This document shows positions 63,322 through 64,000 of a DNA stretch of 64,000 nt, piece by piece. Source of the DNA: Pseudoalteromonas piscicida (GTDB taxonomy: Bacteria > Pseudomonadota > Gammaproteobacteria > Enterobacterales > Alteromonadaceae); contig NZ_NKHF01000096.1 of the NCBI RefSeq assembly GCF_002744175.1, positions 1-64,000 on the forward strand. The letters run 5' to 3'. Every line of letters starts with the position of its first letter. Position 1 is the stretch's first letter. The position numbers and the translations under genes are program-made. The notes beneath the pieces are model-generated. The model saw only the letters and a list, made by a program, of their open reading frames with translations, did no database searches and was not told where the DNA came from.

Positions 63322-63703
63322 TCACATTACAATTAAGGCTGGTCAAGATATAGAAACATTCACACCACAGCAACTCTTGTGAAATAATTTAAAATAAAAC
63401 AAACCTTAAAATTAACATTACAAAAACAAAACCAAACCTTTCCATAAACACTAAGTTGATACTAATTAAATAGTTATAAAGAATTTAAACTGAGACTTCG
63501 ATTGAGTTGCTTGATTTTTGCTATTTACAAAAAGACTGTTAAAGCATAGAAAAACCACTTTTCAGCAGAAATAACAGGCACATTAATGCAAATAAATGGA
63601 TAATATACTTTTGGCTGTGTTGCGCTTACTTGCTCTTGTGCTCTCGCTACCCTTTGTGTAAAACAAATGCCGACAGCTTTAGGTGGGGGTGTGGTGAATA
63701 AAT
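63322..63703 (-). promoter_or_regulatory. Upstream region of the NRPS operon
   Basis: This AT-rich spacer between the ahpF terminator and the first biosynthetic gene must carry the operon promoter. A possible TTGCTG / TATATC pair lies near 63345-63385 on the minus strand, but its 15-bp spacing is poor. No operator resembling the 24377 palindrome and no gene was seen. Confidence 0.4.
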
Positions 63704-63733
63704 AAAAAAGCCACACTACTATGAGCGTGGCTT
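63704..63733 (-). terminator. Intrinsic terminator after ahpF
   Basis: On the minus strand AAGCCAC (63733-63727) pairs with GTGGCTT (63714-63708), followed directly by TTTT (63707-63704). It lies 42 nt past the ahpF stop and insulates the NRPS operon from read-through. Confidence 0.8.
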
Positions 63734-63775
63734 GGGAGCATTGCATGGGTGTATTGTTGCAATGATTCTTTTTGG

Positions 63776-64000
63776 TCAAGCGGCTTGTTCGTCGTCTTGC
63801 CCTTGCCTGATCAGATAGTCAAATGCACCTAGGCTTGCGGTTGCCCCGCCCCCCATCGCAATAATAATTTGCTTGAAGGGTGTGGTAGTTGCATCACCAG
63901 CAGCGTAGACCCCCGCTAGACTGGTTGCACCTTTACTGTCTATTTCGATTTCGCCAAAGCGGCTAAGCGCCACATCACTTGCTTTTAACCATTCAGTGTT
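63776..64000 (-). CDS. ahpF: Alkyl hydroperoxide reductase subunit F, C-terminal fragment
   Basis: The last 74 residues of the protein; the rest is beyond the right edge. [21 protein letters not shown] and [11 protein letters not shown] match the FAD-binding C-terminal region of AhpF, which passes electrons from NADH to the peroxidase AhpC in the cytosol. Thioredoxin reductase shares the GDATTTP-type motif, but KQIIIA and AFDYLIR favour AhpF. Its terminator follows at 63704. Confidence 0.85.
   Translation of the reverse strand, partial: NTEWLKASDVALSRFGEIEIDSKGATSLAGVYAAGDATTTPFKQIIIAMGGGATASLGAFDYLIRQGQDDEQAA

Noticed and set aside
63525-63779. Open frame of 84 codons on the minus strand between ahpF and the NRPS operon
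   Set aside because: It overlaps the ahpF stop and contains the ahpF terminator hairpin; no ribosome-binding site and no recognisable protein.

Overview
The window reads as a chromosomal segment of a marine gammaproteobacterium, most likely Pseudoalteromonas or a close relative (inference from gene content only). The clues are E. coli-like housekeeping genes (nudB, qmcA with its NfeD partner, yaeQ, ahpF), a chitin-degradation locus of an LPMO and a multidomain GH18 chitinase with PKD and CBM5/12 modules, many secreted proteins and lipoproteins, AT-rich spacers, and a very large NRPS operon. No rRNA, tRNA, CRISPR array, transposase or prophage gene was seen.

Layout, left to right. Positions 10-1308 hold a BdlA-like PAS-PAS-chemoreceptor gene broken by one in-frame TAA. 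A secreted M6 metalloprotease follows (1501-3405). Then come nudB and a DSD1-family PLP enzyme, the qmcA/NfeD pair, and a five-gene ABC exporter operon with three different periplasmic adaptors (7455-12642). A small lipoprotein, a leucine-rich-repeat lipoprotein and yaeQ follow. On the minus strand are a permuted NlpC/P60-like protein with a membrane-anchored partner, then the chitin locus, in which the LPMO reading frame is shifted in its second domain (18818-23055). A DM13 protein, an orphan winged-helix regulator, an MbtH-like protein and a CPBP-family membrane protease lie just beyond. Three copies of one small inverted-repeat-ended element are scattered at 7251, 24969 and 26526.

The main feature is a minus-strand run of ten genes from about 63285 down to 26626, with spacings between +36 and -11 nt and several stop/start overlaps, so it looks like a single ~36.7-kb operon. 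In order of transcription: diaminobutyrate transaminase, aspartokinase, a secreted two-lobed aspartic protease, a 7053-residue seven-module NRPS, a KS-AT-ACP-thioester-reductase protein, an MFS exporter, an aminoglycoside-phosphotransferase-like kinase, a membrane-fusion protein, an RND pump and a JmjC/cupin hydroxylase. An MbtH-like gene lies on the opposite strand just past its end.

Reading the NRPS domain by domain gives a truncated C domain, then A1-T1, then six C-A-T modules with no epimerisation or thioesterase domain. The binding-pocket residues suggest aliphatic - basic - aliphatic - basic - aliphatic - Thr - unknown. Modules 2-3 and 4-5 look like a duplicated bimodule. The basic positions fit the operon's own 2,4-diaminobutyrate supply genes. 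The chain would then gain one malonate unit without ketoreduction and be released by reduction, and a free amino terminus would allow cyclisation. I do not recognise this architecture as a characterised pathway. A short cationic, amphipathic, reductively released (possibly imine or enaminone macrocyclic) lipid-free peptide is the working hypothesis. The pumps, the kinase, the protease and the nearby CPBP protein are candidates for export, maturation and self-protection.
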